Shown here: positions 1 through 9,046 of the stretch, piece by piece
Layout: each line of letters starts with the position of its first letter
How positions within the stretch are numbered: the first letter of the stretch is position 1
From: Pseudomonadota bacterium
GTDB lineage: Bacteria; Pseudomonadota; Gammaproteobacteria; Steroidobacterales; Steroidobacteraceae
Length of the DNA: 64,000 bases
NCBI GenBank assembly: GCA_018241505.1
Contig: JAFEDS010000038.1
Location: 102,778 to 166,777 of the forward strand
Direction of reading: 5' to 3'
Notes under the pieces: generated by a model
What the model saw: only the letters and a program-made list of their open reading frames with translations
The model's database searches: none
What the model was told of the DNA's origin: nothing
Program-made: the position numbers and the translations under genes

Positions 1-749
1 GCCTCAAGATCGACGGCCAGCATCTGAACTCCGTGGCACCCTGCTACAACCCGGCCCACAAACACGCGCGCCCGGAAGAGTCGGTCGAGAAGCTGCAAGA
101 CTTCTTCCAGGCCGTCTATGCGGCGGCTCTGCAGAGCAATCCCCAGGCGGTGGTCGAGCTGTGCCCGTGCGGCACCTCGTATTCGTTCTTCAATTTCCGC
201 TCCTTCAACCAGGCGCCGGCCTCCGATCCGGAGTCTTCCTGGCAGGTGCGCCACAAGGGCAAGAGCCTGAAGGCGCTGATGGGGCCCAGTGCCGCCTTCG
301 CGGGCGATCACGTCGAGTTGAGTACGGGCGGCGCCGATTTCGCCTCCACCGTGGGCATCGGTGGCATCGTGTCCACGAAGTTCACCTGGCCGCGCGATCC
401 GAAGCCCAAGGACTCCTTCCTGCTCACGCCCGCCCACGAGCCCATCTGGCGCAAGTGGATTGCGCTCTACAATGAAAAGCAACTGCCGCTCGGCACCTAT
501 CGCGGCGAGCTGTACGATATCGGTTTCGACCGACCGGAAACTCATGTGATTGAAAAAGCAGGACGCTTCTATTACGCCTTTTATGGCCGCGATTTCAGCG
601 GCTCCGTGCCGTTGCGGGGCCTGAAGGGCGGCCGCTATCGGGTGCGTGATTACTACAACGAACGCAATCTCGGTGAGGTCACCGCCCGGAACAACCGGCT
701 GCAGGTGGCCTTCAATGATTTCCTGGTGATTGAAGCGGTGCCTGCCTGA
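1..749 (+). CDS. GH36-type alpha-galactosidase / alpha-N-acetylgalactosaminidase, 3' part
   Basis: The reading frame is open at the window edge (first full codon at base 3), so only about the last 248 residues are present. The sequence matches the C-terminal half of bacterial GH36 retaining alpha-galactosidases: an ELCPCGT strand, then the ASDPESSWQ segment that carries the usual acid/base Asp, then a C-terminal beta domain ending in RVRDYYN and a hydrophobic FLVIEAVP tail. The family releases terminal alpha-galactose or alpha-GalNAc from glycans. The stop overlaps the next start (ATGA at 749), so it is co-translated with the DeoR regulator. The amino-sugar genes downstream favour an alpha-GalNAc substrate, but this part alone cannot decide between Gal and GalNAc. 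Confidence 0.8.
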   Translation, partial: LKIDGQHLNSVAPCYNPAHKHARPEESVEKLQDFFQAVYAAALQSNPQAVVELCPCGTSYSFFNFRSFNQAPASDPESSWQVRHKGKSLKALMGPSAAFAGDHVELSTGGADFASTVGIGGIVSTKFTWPRDPKPKDSFLLTPAHEPIWRKWIALYNEKQLPLGTYRGELYDIGFDRPETHVIEKAGRFYYAFYGRDFSGSVPLRGLKGGRYRVRDYYNERNLGEVTARNNRLQVAFNDFLVIEAVPA

Positions 750-1528
750 TGACTGAAAGTGGGTTGTTGATTGAAGAGCGCCGGCGGCGCATCTGTGAGC
801 TGCTGCTCGCCGACGGCCGCGTGACCGTCGAAGGACTGGCGAATCGCTTCGGCACCTCGCAGGTGACCATCCGGGCGGATCTGTCCGCCCTCGAGTCGGC
901 CGGCATGTTGACGCGCACCCACGGCGGCGCGCTGCCACGCGAGGAAGAGCCGGACGAGTCGCTCGATGTAAAGCAACTCCAGCACCATGCCGAAAAAGTG
1001 CGCATCGCGCACGCCGCCGTGTCGATGATCCGTGACGGCGAAACCATCATCCTGGATTCCGGCACGACGACGGCGGAGATCGCCCGCGCGCTGCGCAAGG
1101 CCGACCTGAAATCCATCAATGTCATCACCAATGCCCTGAATGTCGCGGCGCTGTTGATGGATGTGCCCTCGGTGCGGCTCATCATGCTGGGTGGATTTCT
1201 CAGGCGCGAATCCAACTCGCTGTCCGGCCCCATGGCCGCGGCGGCACTCGCCAGTCTGCAGGCGGACCGGTTGTACCTGGGCGCGGATGGCCTGGATCCG
1301 CAGCTCGGCGTCATGACGCCGCACCTGCAGGAAGCCGAGCTCAATGCCCAGATGATCCGCATTTCCCGCCAGGTCGTGGTGGTGACCGATTCCTCCAAGC
1401 TGCTGCGACGCAATGTCTCCGTGATTGCCAAAGTCGAGCAGATTCACACCCTCATCACGGACGCCGGGGCGCCCAAGAATGCCATCGAGGCCCTGCGCGG
1501 CCGCGGTGTCGAGGTTCGACTGGTCTGA
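749..1528 (+). CDS. DeoR-family transcriptional repressor of the sugar cluster (AgaR-like)
   Basis: This 259-residue protein has the classic DeoR layout. An N-terminal winged HTH (residues about 6-60; VTVEGLANRFGTSQVTIRADL, then TRTHGGAL) is followed by a sugar-phosphate-sensing domain with the DSGTTTAEIA phosphate-binding motif near residues 95-105. DeoR proteins of amino-sugar loci (AgaR, GlpR, GatR) repress transport and catabolic genes until a phosphorylated sugar binds. It overlaps the glycosidase stop by 4 bp and precedes a promoter region with TTTC/CTTT repeats, so it probably controls both its own operon and the receptor operon. The effector is inferred from neighbours, not seen. Confidence 0.85.
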   Translation: MTESGLLIEERRRRICELLLADGRVTVEGLANRFGTSQVTIRADLSALESAGMLTRTHGGALPREEEPDESLDVKQLQHHAEKVRIAHAAVSMIRDGETIILDSGTTTAEIARALRKADLKSINVITNALNVAALLMDVPSVRLIMLGGFLRRESNSLSGPMAAAALASLQADRLYLGADGLDPQLGVMTPHLQEAELNAQMIRISRQVVVVTDSSKLLRRNVSVIAKVEQIHTLITDAGAPKNAIEALRGRGVEVRLV

Positions 1529-1587
1529 TTTTATGGGCGCGGCACTGGCCGCGCGCAGCCCGGGTCCTTCGCGGGCGCGCTCGCCAG

Positions 1588-1645
1588 TTGACAAGTTCGA
1601 AAATAAAAATAAGATAAAAAGCAAGAAAGCGAAATCTCTGGGGCG
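1588..1645 (+). promoter_or_regulatory. Promoter and probable DeoR/AgaR operator before the TonB receptor operon
   Basis: TTGACA at 1588-1593 and TAAGAT at 1610-1615 are separated by 16 bp, a good sigma70 pair. The purine-rich tract at about 1599-1637 lies over the -10 and start. On the opposite strand it reads as repeated TTTC/CTTT units (ATTTCGCTTTCTTGCTTTTT), the repeat style described for AgaR-type DeoR operators. A second TTTCGTTTTCG stretch lies at 1673-1685, nearer the gene start. Repressor binding is inferred. Confidence 0.5.
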
Positions 1646-1720
1646 CTGCTGCCCCTGAGCAGCCTGCATATCATTTCGTTTTCGATCGACAAATAGAACT
1701 TCAGTAAGTGGGGAGCCACA

Positions 1721-4700
1721 GTGCTGCGACCGAAGCCTGCGTCCGTTGCCTTTTGGGTGCCATTCTTGATGTCGACCGGTGGAGCGGCGGTGGCGGCGGA
1801 TTCGCCCGCGACGGCGCCCGCTCCCGCGGCCAACCCGCCGCAGCAACAGCTCGAAGAGGTGGTCGTCACCGGCTTGCGCAAGAGCTTTGAGACCTCCCTG
1901 GAAGACAAGAAAAACGCCTTTGTCGTCCAGGACTCCATCAACGCCGAGGAGCTGGGCCGCTTCCCCGATGCCGACGTCGCCGACTCTCTGCAACATATCC
2001 CCGGCATCACCATCAGCCGCACCACCGGCGGTGAAGGCCAGAAGGTCAGTGTTCGCGGCTTTGGCCCGCAATACAACATCGTCACCCTGAATAATCGCAT
2101 TCTCGCGACGGACGACGATGCGCGCGATCTCGCGTTCGACGTGCTGCCTTCGGAAATCATTTCCGGTGCCGATGTGTTGAAGTCGACGCAGGCTTCGGCG
2201 TTGGAAGGCAGCATCGGCGGTACAGTCAACCTGCGCACCGCCAGCCCGTTCGAGAATCGGGGCTTGCACGCGGGCGCGCATGTCGAAGGTAACTACAACG
2301 ACATGTCCGAGCTGTGGGGCAAGAAGTTCTCGGCGTTCCTCGAGAACACGATGCTCGATGACACGCTCGGTTTCCTGCTCGGTGGCGTGTATTCGAACAA
2401 CAAGGAGCGGACGGATTCGCTCAACGCCTACAGCCAGAACATCTACGGCCCTCAGTTCTATCCTTTCGACGCGACCGATGCGAGCAACGGGGCCACCCCG
2501 CTGATTGCGACCCCTTGCTGCATCACATTCGGCTCGATTTTCGACGATAAGAAGCGTGAAGCCTTGTCGGGCAGCCTGGAATGGCGTCCCTTCGAAGGTT
2601 TCAAGCTCGTTGCGGACGGCTTGTGGACGAAGCTCGAGGACAAGCAGAACGGCTTCAACCAGTCGTACTACTTCCCGTACGGTACCGATGCGAATGGCAA
2701 CTCGCTTTGGAGCAACGCCACGGTCAACAACGGCGTGGTCACCGCCGTAACGTCGGCCGCGTTCCAGCCGGAAATTGTCAACAACACCATCAACCGCAAC
2801 GTCGTGACCTCCCTGTATGGTTTGCGAGGGAGCTGGCAGGCGAACGACAAGCTCAAGATCGATTTCGACGCCTACCGGTCGGCGGCCCGGCGGCCGGAGG
2901 GCGGCACTGATACCTTTGTGACCGCGGGTCTGGTGTCACAGGATCCGACCGCACCGGATATCCTCGTCATGCAGGACCTGCCCCACAGCCTGCCCAGCCT
3001 CAATGTGTTGGTGCCACCCAGCCAGCTCGGCATGACGGCCTGTCCGGCCGGGACCGCCAGCAGCAGCAACGCCGGCTATTGCTCATACAACGCGCTCATG
3101 AACTCCGGCGCTTTGAATGACAACAAATACTGGTCGACCCATTATGACGGCCTGAACGGCTTCTCGGTACATGACCAGGTCACCGGCTTCACGCTGGACG
3201 GCGCCTGGAAGGCGCAGGCGGGCCCGCTGGACTCGATTCTGTTCGGCGCGGGTTACAGCCACCGCGAGAAGTCGCGCGTGGATGAAAGCAACGACTGGAC
3301 CAACGGCTCCGGACAATACGGCTTGTTGTACAACACCGCCGGATGCCCGGTGCAGTGCGCGCCTTACAGCTTCGGCTCGCAGGGCTTCAACGTTATTTCC
3401 ATGACGAGTCCGCCGCACTTCATGCAGGGCGCCGGGGGCTCTTATCCCACCGTCCTGCCGCGTTTGGACGTCGGGCAGTTGTTTGCGTTCATGAAGAGCC
3501 TCGATGGCAAGCCGAATCCCCAGTTCTGCACCGATCCCACCAACCCGGCGAGCTGCCAGCCGTTCAACTTCGCCGACACGCTGCCGCAGCGCAATCCATT
3601 CAACTCATACGACGTAATCGAGAAGACCTTCTCGTTCTACACCGAAGCCACTTTCCAGGGTGAGCGCTGGTCCGGAAACGTCGGCGTGCGCGTAGTGCAC
3701 ACAAAGACCGACGCGACAACCGCGCAGTCGGTGCCCGTGTCGTTGTGGACCGCCGACCCGAATGCTTCCACGGTGACCTACAACGTCCAATACTCGGACG
3801 CCCAGTCGTTCGAGGAGAACGCTTCCTACACGTTCGCCCTGCCATCTGCGAATTTCGCCTACTGGCTGATTCCCGAGCAGTTGCAGTTACGAGCCGCCGG
3901 CGGCGAAACCATCGCCCGCCCGAACCTGAACCAGCTCGCACCCAATGCAACCAACAACGCACAGAATGGCGAGCCGCAGCTCGGCTACACCGGTACCGCG
4001 GGCCTGAAGCCGATCAAGGCCTGGAACATCGATCTTTCGGCCGAGTGGTACTACCAACCGCACGCCGCAGTGACACTCGGTGTGTTCGGCAAGAAGGTGA
4101 AGGACGATATCTACACGGGTGTCACGACCAACGTGGATCTCGGCACGATCAAGTACGATGGCGGACCTCCGGGCACCGTGCCGGGAGTTCCATTCCTGTG
4201 GACCATTACCGCTCCCGCCAACGGCGCCAAGGAAACCTACACAGGTGTCGAGCTGACGTGGCAGCACTTCCTGGAGATGGGTCTTGGCGCACACGCTCAG
4301 GTCACCCACACCTGGAGCAAGGGCTACGATCAGGATGGCAATCCGACAGGTGCGGTCAACCAGGCGCCCCCGACAACGGCTTCTCTGAGTGTCATCTACG
4401 ACAAGGGCCCGTTCAACGCGGATGTGAACTGGGACTACACCTCCCGTTACACCTCGGCCTGTGCGCAATGCACCGAGGTCCCCGGTTTCCCGGCCATCAC
4501 CGACCCATTCTCCTGGGTGACCGCCAGCGTGCACTGGCGGGCGTTTGCCGGCTTAGAGGTGTATGTCGAGGGCCGCAACCTGACGAATGCAATCGCCCGG
4601 ACCTACCTCAATGGAAACGCCTTGTTGCCGTGGGCACCCGGTCAGCAGGTGGGGGCGAGCGCGAGCGGTGTTGGCTATGGCTATACGGCGTTTGGCCGAA

Positions 4701-4732
4701 GCTACGTGGCCGGTGTGTCGTATCGCTTCTAA
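1721..4732 (+). CDS. TonB-dependent outer-membrane receptor, probable (amino)sugar/oligosaccharide importer
   Basis: This 1003-residue protein starts at GTG 1721, 5 bases after a GGGGAG ribosome site. It has a signal peptide, a TonB-box-like EEVVVTGLR near residue 45, a plug domain (INAEELGRFPDADVADSL, then VSVRGFGP), and a long 22-strand-type barrel ending in aromatic YRF. The plug type is the one common in Xanthomonadales and Caulobacter receptors for carbohydrates. The stop TAA abuts the start of the permease, so outer- and inner-membrane uptake are encoded together. Substrate assignment to GalNAc or alpha-galactosides rests on context (equivalent to AgaO of Shewanella-type clusters). Confidence 0.88.
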   Translation: MLRPKPASVAFWVPFLMSTGGAAVAADSPATAPAPAANPPQQQLEEVVVTGLRKSFETSLEDKKNAFVVQDSINAEELGRFPDADVADSLQHIPGITISRTTGGEGQKVSVRGFGPQYNIVTLNNRILATDDDARDLAFDVLPSEIISGADVLKSTQASALEGSIGGTVNLRTASPFENRGLHAGAHVEGNYNDMSELWGKKFSAFLENTMLDDTLGFLLGGVYSNNKERTDSLNAYSQNIYGPQFYPFDATDASNGATPLIATPCCITFGSIFDDKKREALSGSLEWRPFEGFKLVADGLWTKLEDKQNGFNQSYYFPYGTDANGNSLWSNATVNNGVVTAVTSAAFQPEIVNNTINRNVVTSLYGLRGSWQANDKLKIDFDAYRSAARRPEGGTDTFVTAGLVSQDPTAPDILVMQDLPHSLPSLNVLVPPSQLGMTACPAGTASSSNAGYCSYNALMNSGALNDNKYWSTHYDGLNGFSVHDQVTGFTLDGAWKAQAGPLDSILFGAGYSHREKSRVDESNDWTNGSGQYGLLYNTAGCPVQCAPYSFGSQGFNVISMTSPPHFMQGAGGSYPTVLPRLDVGQLFAFMKSLDGKPNPQFCTDPTNPASCQPFNFADTLPQRNPFNSYDVIEKTFSFYTEATFQGERWSGNVGVRVVHTKTDATTAQSVPVSLWTADPNASTVTYNVQYSDAQSFEENASYTFALPSANFAYWLIPEQLQLRAAGGETIARPNLNQLAPNATNNAQNGEPQLGYTGTAGLKPIKAWNIDLSAEWYYQPHAAVTLGVFGKKVKDDIYTGVTTNVDLGTIKYDGGPPGTVPGVPFLWTITAPANGAKETYTGVELTWQHFLEMGLGAHAQVTHTWSKGYDQDGNPTGAVNQAPPTTASLSVIYDKGPFNADVNWDYTSRYTSACAQCTEVPGFPAITDPFSWVTASVHWRAFAGLEVYVEGRNLTNAIARTYLNGNALLPWAPGQQVGASASGVGYGYTAFGRSYVAGVSYRF

Positions 4733-5629
4733 ATGAGCAAGCCCTGGCTCACCTATGCGTTGATCACCACCCTGTTCTGGGGAGTGTGGGGAGCCTTTGC
4801 CGAGTTTCCGACGCGGCACGGGTTCCCTGACACGCTGGTGTATGTGGTCTGGACATTGACCATGATTCCGCCGGCCCTCTACGCCATGCGGCGGGTGGGC
4901 TGGCGGGTGCAACGCAATGCCAAGTCCATACTTCTGGGCGCTCTGATCGGCTTCACAGGGGCGGGCGGCCAGATGTTGTTGTTTCATGCCGTGCATACCG
5001 GACCCACCTACCTGATTTTCCCGGTCATTGCCTTGTCGCCGGTGGTGACGATCGGCTTGTCCATGGTGTTTCTGCGTGAGCGGGTCACCAAGGTCGGCGC
5101 GCTCGGTGTCCTGCTGGCGCTCATTGCCTTGCCCTTGTTCAACTACTCGCCGGCGGGTGCGGGCGGGGCGGTCCAGGGCGTGAGTTGGTTCATTTATGCC
5201 CTGATTGTGCTGTTGGCCTGGGGGGTGCAGGGCTACTTCATGAAGCTCGCCAATGCCTCCATGGATGCGGAGAACATTTTTCTCTACATGACCGTGACCG
5301 GCCTGTTGTTGATTCCCAGCGCCTTGTGGATGACCGACTTTTCGACACCCATTGAGTATGGCTGGCAGGGACCGGGCCTGGCCGCCATCACCCAGGTCCT
5401 GAATGCCGTGGGTGCCTTAACCCTGGTGTACGCCTTTCGCTACGGTCGCGCGCTGGTGGTGGCGCCCCTGGCCAACGCCGGCGCGCCGATGATCACCGCG
5501 ATCGTCTCCATGGCCGTGCTCGGAGTTCTGCCCAACAGCGTGACGGTGGTGGCGATTGCGTTGGCGTTCTGCGCGGCCGCGCTGTTGGCCATCGAGCCGG
5601 AAGACAAGCTGGTCGAGCAACCTGTATGA
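4733..5629 (+). CDS. EamA/DMT-superfamily inner-membrane permease
   Basis: The 298-residue product has about ten hydrophobic segments in two repeats, the EamA (drug/metabolite transporter) pattern. Its start directly follows the receptor stop and its own stop overlaps the AgaZ-like start (ATGA at 5626). No PTS component is visible in the cluster, so this is the best candidate for moving free sugar across the inner membrane before phosphorylation by the BadF-type kinase. GalNAc clusters usually use a different permease family (AgaP), so an EamA carrier here would be a non-orthologous replacement. Function is inferred from position. Confidence 0.75.
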   Translation: MSKPWLTYALITTLFWGVWGAFAEFPTRHGFPDTLVYVVWTLTMIPPALYAMRRVGWRVQRNAKSILLGALIGFTGAGGQMLLFHAVHTGPTYLIFPVIALSPVVTIGLSMVFLRERVTKVGALGVLLALIALPLFNYSPAGAGGAVQGVSWFIYALIVLLAWGVQGYFMKLANASMDAENIFLYMTVTGLLLIPSALWMTDFSTPIEYGWQGPGLAAITQVLNAVGALTLVYAFRYGRALVVAPLANAGAPMITAIVSMAVLGVLPNSVTVVAIALAFCAAALLAIEPEDKLVEQPV

Positions 5630-6915
5630 ATGCGATGTTGGATCTGGTTCGCCGTCACAAATCCGGCGGCCGTGTTGGAATCTACTCGGTGTGTTCGGCG
5701 CATCCGCTGGTGCTGGAAGCCGCCCTGCGGCTCGCCAGGCAGACCGGCAGCCTGGCGCTGGTGGAAGCCACTTCGAACCAGGTGAACCAGGATGGCGGCT
5801 ATACCGGCATGCTGCCGGCGGATTTTCGCCAGCGAGTCCTGGCAATTGCCGGCGCCGTGGGTTTGCCGCATGAGCGTGTCGTGTTGGGCGGGGATCACCT
5901 GGGGCCCAACTGTTGGCAGAGCCTGCCTGCCGCCACCGCCTTGCTGAACGCCGGCGTGATGGTGGATCAATATGTCGCCGCGGGCTTCCGCAAAATTCAC
6001 CTCGACTGCTCAATGTCCTGCGCCGACGACCCGCCCACCCTGGGTGACGAAGTCATAGCAGACCGTGCCGCCGCCTTGTGCAAGATCACCGAAGGCCAGT
6101 GGCGCAAAGCGGGCGGAGAGCCACCGGTCTACATCATCGGTACGGAAGTGCCGGTGCCCGGCGGCGCGCACGAGGACCTGGAAGGCTTGGCAGTTACGAC
6201 CCCGGAGGCTGCGCGAACCACCATCGAAGTGCATCGCAAGGCCTTCGAGCGGCATGGCGTCCAGGATGCCTGGAGCCGTGTGATCGGGCTCGTCACTCAG
6301 CCGGGCGTGGAGTTCGATCACCACAAGGTCATCGACTACGTGCCTGCCAAGGCGGTGTCCCTGAGCCGCAGCATCGAGCCGGTCGGCGGGATGGTGTTTG
6401 AAGCTCATTCCACCGACTATCAGACGCCCGCCGCGCTCGCCGACCTTGTGCGGGACCACTTCGCCATTCTCAAAGTAGGTCCGGGTGTGACATTCGCCCT
6501 GCGCGAGGTGCTCTGGGCGCTGGCGGACATTGCCGATGAGTTGCACGTCGCGCCCTCCCTGAAGCAGATTGTGCTGGCCGAAATGAATCGCAATCCGCGC
6601 TACTGGAGGGCCTACTACACGAATCCCGCCCAGCAGGAATTCGACCTGCAGTACAGTCTCAGTGACCGGATCCGTTACTACTGGAGTACCCCCGTGGTCG
6701 AGGCCGCCTGTTCGCAGCTTCTCAAAGAATTGGCTGCCCGGGGAATCCCGCTGACTCTCATCAGTCAGTACCTGCCGGTGCAGTACGCGGCCATCCGTGC
6801 CGGACGGTTGGCCAATGATCCGCGCGAGCTGGTGCTCGATGGCGTGGAGCAGGTGCTGCGTCATTACGACCGCGCGTGCCGCCCTGAAGCGGCCGGCCGC
6901 GCGGCCATCGATTGA
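5626..6915 (+). CDS. agaZ: AgaZ/KbaZ/GatZ-family protein (D-tagatose-1,6-bisphosphate aldolase subunit or tagatose-6-phosphate kinase)
   Basis: This 429-residue protein is colinear with the GatZ/KbaZ family. It opens with GIYSVCSAHPLV and has EATSNQVNQDGGYTGM (about 45-60), GGDHLGPN (about 88-95), KIHLDCSM, then YIIGTEVPVPGGA. The family has been described as the non-catalytic chaperone subunit of tagatose-bisphosphate aldolase and, in some GalNAc pathways, as tagatose-6-phosphate kinase. No catalytic aldolase subunit (KbaY/GatY) or PfkB-type kinase lies in the window. It overlaps the permease by 4 bp; the next start lies 8 bp after its stop. Confidence 0.85.
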   Translation: MNAMLDLVRRHKSGGRVGIYSVCSAHPLVLEAALRLARQTGSLALVEATSNQVNQDGGYTGMLPADFRQRVLAIAGAVGLPHERVVLGGDHLGPNCWQSLPAATALLNAGVMVDQYVAAGFRKIHLDCSMSCADDPPTLGDEVIADRAAALCKITEGQWRKAGGEPPVYIIGTEVPVPGGAHEDLEGLAVTTPEAARTTIEVHRKAFERHGVQDAWSRVIGLVTQPGVEFDHHKVIDYVPAKAVSLSRSIEPVGGMVFEAHSTDYQTPAALADLVRDHFAILKVGPGVTFALREVLWALADIADELHVAPSLKQIVLAEMNRNPRYWRAYYTNPAQQEFDLQYSLSDRIRYYWSTPVVEAACSQLLKELAARGIPLTLISQYLPVQYAAIRAGRLANDPRELVLDGVEQVLRHYDRACRPEAAGRAAID

Positions 6916-6923
6916 GGACCTCA

Positions 6924-8063
6924 ATGAACTATTTAGGACATCCGCAAGCCGAGCTCGAGGCGGCCGGCGGAATCTGGACTGCGCGCGAAATCGCGCAGCA
7001 GCCGGCGGTCTGGCCGAAAATCCACCGCCAGTTGAATGCGGGTGCGGGCGCCTTGCGTGCATTTCTGCGGCCGCTGCTGGACCGCAAGGACCTGCGTATC
7101 GTGCTGACCGGTGCCGGCACTTCCGCGTTTATTGGCGAGTGCCTCGTACCTGCCGTGAAGCGCTCAACGAATTTGCGCGTGGAGGCGATCGCAACGACAG
7201 ATCTGGTTGGTTCGCCGGACGTCTGGTTTGAAGCGGCAGCGCCCACCTTGTTGGTGTCATTTGCGCGTTCCGGCAATAGCCCGGAGAGTCTTGCAGCCGT
7301 CAATCTGGCAGAACAGGCGCTCCGCGACCGGCATCATTTGATTGTGACCTGCAACCGAAACGGCGAGTTGTATCGCCGTGCTCAGCAGTTGAAAAACGCC
7401 CACGTGTTGTTGCTGCCCGAAGAGACGGATGATCGCGGGTTTGCGATGACGTCGAGTTTCAGCGGCATGACTCTCGCGGCGTCGCTCGCGTTTGCGGCTC
7501 TGCCTGAAACGGATGTCGCGGCCGTTGCCAAGTGGTCGGCGGGCGTCCTGGAAACCCGGGTGCCGCTGATAGCGGAGCTGGCCCAGGCGGGGTTCGAAAG
7601 GGTGGTGTATCTTGGGGGACAGGAATTCAAGGGCCTGGCGCGCGAGGCGGCGCTCAAGATGCTCGAGCTCAGTGACGGCCGGATGGTGGCTTTGGCGGAG
7701 ACGCCGTTGGGATTCCGGCACGGCCCCAAAACCATTGTCAACGGCAAAACGCTCGTCGTGATGTTTCTCTCGAACGACCCCTATGCCCGGCAGTATGAAG
7801 CCGATCTGCTGCGGGAATTGCGCAGTGATGGCGTAGCGGGCCGTGTAGTTGCCCTGGGCGGCAGCGAGGACGCGATTACCGTCGGCGCCCCCGCGACCGC
7901 CAGTAATCTCGCTCTGTGTTTCCCCTACGCAGTGTTCGTTCAGACTCTCGCGTTTCTGCGGTCTTTGTCGCTGGGACTGCGTCCTGACACGCCGAACGCG
8001 CAGGGTGTGGTCAATCGGGTGGTACAGGGCGTGTCGATCTACCCCTGGACACCTTCCCGGTGA
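6924..8063 (+). CDS. agaS: AgaS-like SIS-domain sugar-phosphate isomerase/deaminase
   Basis: The chosen ATG at 6924 has GAGGA five bases upstream; an in-frame TTG at 6912 is less likely. The 379-residue protein has two SIS domains (first about residues 40-190 with TGAGTSAFIGE and FARSGNSPES; second about 215-350 with YLGGQEFKGLAREAALKMLEL and GFRHGPK). This matches AgaS, which converts galactosamine-6-phosphate to tagatose-6-phosphate with release of ammonia. Together with the AgaZ-like protein this is the strongest sign that the cluster handles GalNAc or galactosamine. A GalNAc-6-phosphate deacetylase (AgaA) is not in the window and may lie upstream of base 1. The stop overlaps the kinase start (GTGA). 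Confidence 0.85.
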   Translation: MNYLGHPQAELEAAGGIWTAREIAQQPAVWPKIHRQLNAGAGALRAFLRPLLDRKDLRIVLTGAGTSAFIGECLVPAVKRSTNLRVEAIATTDLVGSPDVWFEAAAPTLLVSFARSGNSPESLAAVNLAEQALRDRHHLIVTCNRNGELYRRAQQLKNAHVLLLPEETDDRGFAMTSSFSGMTLAASLAFAALPETDVAAVAKWSAGVLETRVPLIAELAQAGFERVVYLGGQEFKGLAREAALKMLELSDGRMVALAETPLGFRHGPKTIVNGKTLVVMFLSNDPYARQYEADLLRELRSDGVAGRVVALGGSEDAITVGAPATASNLALCFPYAVFVQTLAFLRSLSLGLRPDTPNAQGVVNRVVQGVSIYPWTPSR

Positions 8064-9046
8064 AGACATTTCTCGGCATCGACGGGGGCGGCACGAAAAC
8101 AGACTTCCTGTTGATAGACGAGATGGGACAGGTGCGGGCCGCGCATCGCGGCGGATCGGCCTACTACCTCGAGACCGGGCTCGACGCCTTGCAGACGATG
8201 TTGACCGCAGGCATCGAGGCAACGTTGAAGCAAGCGGGAGTCGCGGCCGCACAGCTCGATTTCGCCTTCCTCGGGCTTCCCGCGCATGGCGAGGATAGCG
8301 GTCTGTTGCCGCGCCTGAACTCGATTGTGGCGGAAGTATTACCGCCTTCGCGCTTTCGCTGTGGAAATGACATGGTGTGCGGCTGGGCCGGCGCGTTGGC
8401 TGGCAGCGATGGCATCAATATTGTCTCCGGCACGGGCTCAATTGGCTACGGAGAGTTCGCATCCCGTCAGGCTCGCGCAGGCGGGTGGGGCGAGCTGTTC
8501 AGCGACGAAGGCTCTGCTTACTGGATAGCGCGCGAGGGATTGATGCTGTTTGCGCGGATGAGCGATGGCCGCGAACCCCGCGCCGCGTTGTATCACCTCA
8601 TCCGCGACCGCTTTCAACTCAAACAAGACCTGGATTTGTGCTCGGTCGTCTACGGGCCCCCGCAACTGAGCCGGAGCAAGCTCGCTGGGTTGACGCCCCT
8701 CGTGGCACAGGCTGCTCGTGAAGGCGACACGAGCGCCCGACGGTTGTTTGCCCTTGCCGTGGAACATCTCGCGACCATCGTGCACGCCATTCACGACCAA
8801 CTCCACGTTCCGCCGGAAACCATCCTGCCGGTGTCGTATTCGGGTGGGATGTTCAAGCTCCACGATCTCGTGAAGTCCCCCCTCGAAGCGGCGTTGGGCG
8901 CGGGCGATCGGCACTATCGTTTTTTGGCGCCGCGCCTGCCCCCGGTCGCGGGTGCCGCTTTGTATGCAGCCAGGCTGGCGGGCGCACCTCTCGCCCCGGA
9001 CAGTCTGGCGGCGCTCGAGCGCAAATCCATCAAGGACCCTGCATGA
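8060..9046 (+). CDS. BadF/BadG-family sugar kinase (N-acetylhexosamine kinase-like)
   Basis: GTG at 8060 overlaps the AgaS stop. The 328-residue protein has the ASKHA fold of N-acetylglucosamine-kinase-like BadF/BadG ATPases: phosphate loop GIDGGGTKTDF at residues 5-15, a second nucleotide-binding element VSGTGSIGYG near 120, and the GGWGELFSDEGSAYWI segment near 140. It likely phosphorylates the imported free amino sugar at O6, feeding AgaS after deacetylation, or directly if galactosamine is imported. This fits uptake by a permease rather than a PTS. Gal- versus Glc-configuration preference cannot be read from the sequence. Confidence 0.82.
   Translation: MKTFLGIDGGGTKTDFLLIDEMGQVRAAHRGGSAYYLETGLDALQTMLTAGIEATLKQAGVAAAQLDFAFLGLPAHGEDSGLLPRLNSIVAEVLPPSRFRCGNDMVCGWAGALAGSDGINIVSGTGSIGYGEFASRQARAGGWGELFSDEGSAYWIAREGLMLFARMSDGREPRAALYHLIRDRFQLKQDLDLCSVVYGPPQLSRSKLAGLTPLVAQAAREGDTSARRLFALAVEHLATIVHAIHDQLHVPPETILPVSYSGGMFKLHDLVKSPLEAALGAGDRHYRFLAPRLPPVAGAALYAARLAGAPLAPDSLAALERKSIKDPA

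Noticed and set aside
653-2281. Long minus-strand open frame opposite the DeoR and receptor genes
   Set aside because: It is the GC-driven shadow of two clear genes; no recognisable domain and no ribosome site.
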